The notes under the pieces: generated by a model | Database searches by the model: none | Seen by the model: only the letters and a program-made list of their open reading frames with translations | Told to the model about the DNA's origin: nothing | Made by a program: the position numbers and the translations under genes | Shown here: positions 14,832 through 17,492 of the stretch, piece by piece | Numbering within the stretch: position 1 is the first letter of the stretch | How the letters are laid out: each line of letters opens with the position of its first letter | Assembly (NCBI GenBank): GCA_945906015.1 | Contig: CAMDQV010000012.1 | Location: forward strand, 1-17,492 | DNA from: Pedobacter schmidteae | Lineage (GTDB): Bacteria; Bacteroidota; Bacteroidia; Sphingobacteriales; Sphingobacteriaceae | DNA: 17,492 nucleotides | Direction of reading: 5' to 3'

Positions 14832-15389
14832 TTAATCTACGTAAGCAATACAATCTACCTGTACCAGAATACCATCGCGACCCATTTGATCGACGCCGCT
14901 GCCAGTATAGGAACGTACCGGCGCAGGATCAGGAAAAAATCCGCGGTAACCTTCATTCAGTAAGGCAATATTTTTGTTGGGTTCGGCAACAGTCATATGT
15001 ACTTTTAATACATTGGCCATGGATGAACCTGCATCTTCCAGCACCTCCTTCATGGTTGTTAAAGCACTTTGAATTTGCACTTTAATATCGCCTGGTTCAG
15101 CCCTCCGTTCGGCATACCAACCTCCAATGCCCGATACAAATAATAAGTGGCCTGAGCGGATACATCCTGAAAGAATTGCTGCAGGTGGAGCAGGTTTTGT
15201 CCCACCAGCAGGAGCTGCAACCGTAGGATTGGTGTTACCACCACTATTACTTTTGCGGATCACTTGTTTTTTAGGCGTCCATGGATCTTTTTTAGATTTT
15301 TTCTGAGCATTAGCTTCGGTAGGGATTGCTGCTGCGGCTCCCGCTAGCGGAAGGAGTGAAAGGCTTTTTAATACATTTCTACGATTCAT
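14832..15389 (-). CDS. Exported RidA-family protein, copy 1
   Basis: The protein has 185 residues. MNRRNVLKSLSLLPLAG..A with EANAQ at about 25-29 is a Tat-type signal. The linker at 30-72 is Lys-rich, then Gly/Pro/Ala-rich (SNSGGNTNPTVAAPAGG). The RidA (YjgF/YER057c/UK114) domain covers 73-185, with HLLFVSGIGGW, GDIKVQIQSALTTMKEVLEDAGSSMANVLKVHMTV and the PVRSYTG segment, where R159 matches the Arg that binds the substrate carboxylate in RidA. The final strand reads LVQVDCIAYVD, so the usual active-site Glu is Asp179. Known RidA proteins are cytosolic imine/enamine deaminases; export implies a different substrate source. It is last in a three-gene - strand unit, 43 bp after its paralogue. Its function is not known. 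Confidence 0.85.
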   Translation of the reverse strand: MNRRNVLKSLSLLPLAGAAAAIPTEANAQKKSKKDPWTPKKQVIRKSNSGGNTNPTVAAPAGGTKPAPPAAILSGCIRSGHLLFVSGIGGWYAERRAEPGDIKVQIQSALTTMKEVLEDAGSSMANVLKVHMTVAEPNKNIALLNEGYRGFFPDPAPVRSYTGSGVDQMGRDGILVQVDCIAYVD

Positions 15390-15432
15390 ATGATATATTT
15401 TCTAGGTTCTTGTTAAAATTAAGATTGGTTTT

Positions 15433-15930
15433 TTAATCTACGTAGGCAATACAACTGACCTGGCAGAGGATGCCATCTCTACCCATTTGACTTGTTTTGG
15501 ATCCGCTATAGGAGCGTACAGGCGGATTTTCGGGAAAGAATTCACTGTAGGCTTCATTCAATGCCGGGATATTTTTGTTGGGGTCGGCCACGGTCATTTG
15601 AATTTTCAGGACATTTGACATGGAAGAGCCAGCGCCTTCCAGAATTCCTATCATGGTGCTTAAAACACTTCTAATCTGGACTTTAATATCTCCAGGTTCA
15701 GCCCTCTGGTTGGCGTACCAGCCACCAATACCTCCGATAAATAGCAAGTGCCCTGAGCGAAGGCAGGATCCGGCGGGAGTTTTAATGAGTTCTTTCTTTG
15801 GCAGCCATTCATCAGCTGTCGGCTTTTCGGCTTCTGCTTTTTCCGTAAGTTCCTGATTAGCAATGGCATTAACTGCAACTCCTGCTAAAGGCAAAATGCT
15901 TAGGCCTTTAAGTATTTCTCTTCGTTTCAT
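15433..15930 (-). CDS. Exported RidA-family protein, copy 2
   Basis: The protein has 165 residues. MKRREILKGLSILPLAG is a Tat-type signal, followed by an acidic, Glu/Lys-rich linker to about residue 45 without the Gly/Pro insert of copy 1. The RidA domain (52-165) has HLLFIGGIGGWYA, EPGDIKVQIRSVLSTM and PPVRSYSG, with R139 as the carboxylate-binding Arg. The last strand reads LCQVSCIAYVD, so the usual active-site Glu is Ser159. It is closely related to the next gene: signal, WYA..RAEPGDIKVQI, GSSM.NVLK and QMGRDGIL..V.CIAYVD are shared, so the pair arose by tandem duplication and then diverged at the active site. It starts 60 bp after the ceramidase-like gene, in the same direction. It may be a binding protein rather than an enzyme. 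Confidence 0.85.
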   Translation of the reverse strand: MKRREILKGLSILPLAGVAVNAIANQELTEKAEAEKPTADEWLPKKELIKTPAGSCLRSGHLLFIGGIGGWYANQRAEPGDIKVQIRSVLSTMIGILEGAGSSMSNVLKIQMTVADPNKNIPALNEAYSEFFPENPPVRSYSGSKTSQMGRDGILCQVSCIAYVD

Positions 15931-15990
15931 TGTTAATGTTGTTATATCTAAATATATATAATTGTAGGGAATAAATATGGCCCCTGCAGA

Positions 15991-17373
15991 TCATTTTAAT
16001 TCAGGAATTACTATCCTGAGCTTTTTGGCTAAAATAATTACCTCCTTCATAATGGTAGGTTCAATGGATTCTTTCCATTTTGCAGGCATTCCAAAGGCCA
16101 TTTGTGAAGTATGACCTTCATAACCGCCCTCCCGTATTATTTCTGCCGTCGGAATATAAGCCATTACATCGTTCGAGTATCCCATAACAAACAAATTAGG
16201 GCCAAAGATCTTTTTAAGGTTGATGGCATAATCTATAACCGGCTCACCACCCAAAGCCACCAGCGACTGATTTCCTAGTTGCCAGAACTGTACAGGATAG
16301 GGGTAAGTGCTAATAAAAGTATTACCCTGATCTGCTTTTTTGATCATATTCAGTGCCCAGTTCTTGATATAGCCAGTCTCTTTTGATGCGATAGCTAACA
16401 GTTCTACTTTGTTAGGGGCTTTTTCAAGTTCAATACTCACTTCTGAATAGGCGGTGCTTAATTGGGGTTCTAGAATTTTCATCTCACCTTCCAAAACGGC
16501 ATCTACAGCAAGAGCAAGTTCCTTTCCATAGTGTGTGGCTAAGGGAACAGTTTTTCTGGGCAATGCATTTTGGTTTCCACCGCAGCCCTGAAAAAACATC
16601 GCTGTGGTACCGGGATGTTCTTTTTCTAGAGCAATCTGTGCATAACCGGCATAATCTCCCGACCATTCATTGCCATGTAACACGGTATTGTGGCAAGCAT
16701 ATCCAAATACTAAAGCAATAATCTTTCCTTTTTTGTCGCTTAGTTTAATAACCGGCACAGCGTAATCGCTCGGGCCTTTTAGATCTGTTTGAGCGTTAAT
16801 AGTGCTTTCAATATTATTTCGTCTGTTAACCGCAAATCGGGTAATACCGTTTTGCGAAGAAATATCCACAGGTTTCATGGAAGCCAATGCTTTTCTGACC
16901 ACAGATTCAATCTTTATTTCTAAGGTTTTGGTATAGCTTGTTATTTTTAATTTTTGCTCATCGTTAAGCGGATACAGATCCCAAAGGGCATCAACCAATA
17001 CCGGACCAGAATGCGTATGTGAGGTGTTGAAAATAATCTGACTTCTTGATAATTTAAATTTTCTTTCTATTCGGTTCCTGATCGAATCAGAAATGCTTTT
17101 TGGAATGCCCGAGAGATCAGATGTGAGGAGTACTGCCTGTTTTCCCGAAGCATCTTCAATAGCCAGGGCTTTAACCCAAAGGTCATGAAGTTTACCGCTG
17201 GCAGGGCTTGTACGATGGGCAAACCCGGCCATCCAAATAGATTGTTCGGGTGTGATGATCACACTGGCAACACCGGCTTTCCAGGTTAGCTCCTCATTAT
17301 TCTTCTCTGCACTTGCGGGATTGGATAAAATGAATAAAGAAAAAATGACTATGGAAGATAAAAAATGTTTCAT
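15991..17373 (-). CDS. Exported neutral/alkaline ceramidase-like hydrolase
   Basis: The protein has 460 residues. A Sec signal peptide covers about residues 1-22 (ending PASAE). The remainder matches the N-terminal domain of neutral ceramidases (PF04734): AGVASVIITPEQSIWMAGF, FNTSHTHSGP (H119/H121 region, zinc ligand), FGYACHNTVL (H228, zinc ligand), GGEPVIDY (Glu ligand) and SNDVMAYIPT (Tyr ligand). In Pseudomonas ceramidase the nucleophile Ser lies in a SNLGDVSPN-like motif; here the corresponding segment is FFQGCGGNQNA, the variant common in predicted Bacteroidota and Planctomycetes members. The C-terminal immunoglobulin-like domain of true ceramidases is absent, so the protein is shorter. 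The substrate may be an N-acyl compound other than ceramide (inference). It is first in a unit with two exported RidA-like genes. Confidence 0.85.
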   Translation of the reverse strand: MKHFLSSIVIFSLFILSNPASAEKNNEELTWKAGVASVIITPEQSIWMAGFAHRTSPASGKLHDLWVKALAIEDASGKQAVLLTSDLSGIPKSISDSIRNRIERKFKLSRSQIIFNTSHTHSGPVLVDALWDLYPLNDEQKLKITSYTKTLEIKIESVVRKALASMKPVDISSQNGITRFAVNRRNNIESTINAQTDLKGPSDYAVPVIKLSDKKGKIIALVFGYACHNTVLHGNEWSGDYAGYAQIALEKEHPGTTAMFFQGCGGNQNALPRKTVPLATHYGKELALAVDAVLEGEMKILEPQLSTAYSEVSIELEKAPNKVELLAIASKETGYIKNWALNMIKKADQGNTFISTYPYPVQFWQLGNQSLVALGGEPVIDYAINLKKIFGPNLFVMGYSNDVMAYIPTAEIIREGGYEGHTSQMAFGMPAKWKESIEPTIMKEVIILAKKLRIVIPELK

Positions 17374-17402
17374 TATATGATTTTAAATAAAATTATAGTT
17401 GA

Positions 17403-17416
17403 ACAATTTCAATTGT
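17403..17416. promoter_or_regulatory. Inverted repeat upstream of the ceramidase-like gene
   Basis: ACAATT-TC-AATTGT is a perfect 6+2+6 palindrome 30 bp before the start of the ceramidase-like gene, where an operator could lie. It is made only of AT-rich words and may be chance. No clear promoter was recognised in the remaining bases to the window end. Confidence 0.25.
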
Positions 17417-17492
17417 AATTTAAGTTATTTTTTAATTTGGTATAGCCTCATTTCTAAACTAATGTTTAATGCCTAGTTTATGACTGTATCCC

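Overview
The window looks like a chromosomal segment of a Bacteroidota bacterium, most likely of the Sphingobacteriaceae (Pedobacter/Mucilaginibacter-like). The reasons are the low to medium GC content, AT-rich spacers with few Shine-Dalgarno sequences, several Tat-type signal peptides of the RRxFIK/RRxxLK kind, and the gene families present: DUF1080 proteins, exported Gfo/Idh/MocA oxidoreductases, a PVC-type heme domain, a NupG-type MFS porter, a vSGLT-like symporter and a ceramidase-like protein. There are no rRNA, tRNA, CRISPR or insertion-sequence genes. The taxon is inferred from content only.

Region 1 (1-4308, + strand) holds the C-terminal end of a cytochrome-c-domain protein, a single-domain DUF1080 lipoprotein, a double-domain DUF1080 protein and a Tat-exported Gfo/Idh/MocA oxidoreductase. 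This resembles known 3-keto-glycoside pathways, where a glycoside is oxidised at C3 and the keto-glycoside is then cleaved by a DUF1080 protein. Here all four proteins appear to be exported.

Region 2 (4394-7983) has an MFS porter and a second, cytosolic Gfo/Idh/MocA enzyme on the - strand, divergent from an AraC-type regulator. The divergent spacer carries repeated TTAGGTA motifs that look like an operator set. Both oxidoreductase genes of regions 1 and 2 are directly preceded by a short tandem array with a strict 7-bp period. The second array encodes the TTG start codon and first codons of its gene.

Region 3 (7984-9570) has a terminator-like hairpin, a structured GC-richer block that may be an interspersed repeat, and a type I cytosolic L-asparaginase.

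Region 4 (9571-14540, + strand) is a compact four-gene unit: a vSGLT-like Na+/sugar symporter, an APH/MTR-kinase-fold phosphotransferase, an enolase paralogue and an exported xylose-isomerase-like TIM-barrel protein. The enolase has lost the active-site His (SARSGETED in place of SHRSGETED) and has Asp for the Glu of the QEF motif. This is the best candidate in the window for an undescribed catabolic system: uptake, phosphorylation, then an enolase-type elimination on a substrate other than 2-phosphoglycerate.

Region 5 (14832-17373, - strand) is a ceramidase-like hydrolase followed by two tandem RidA-family proteins. All three have export signals, and both RidA copies lack the usual acidic active-site Glu. 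A strong bidirectional hairpin separates regions 4 and 5.
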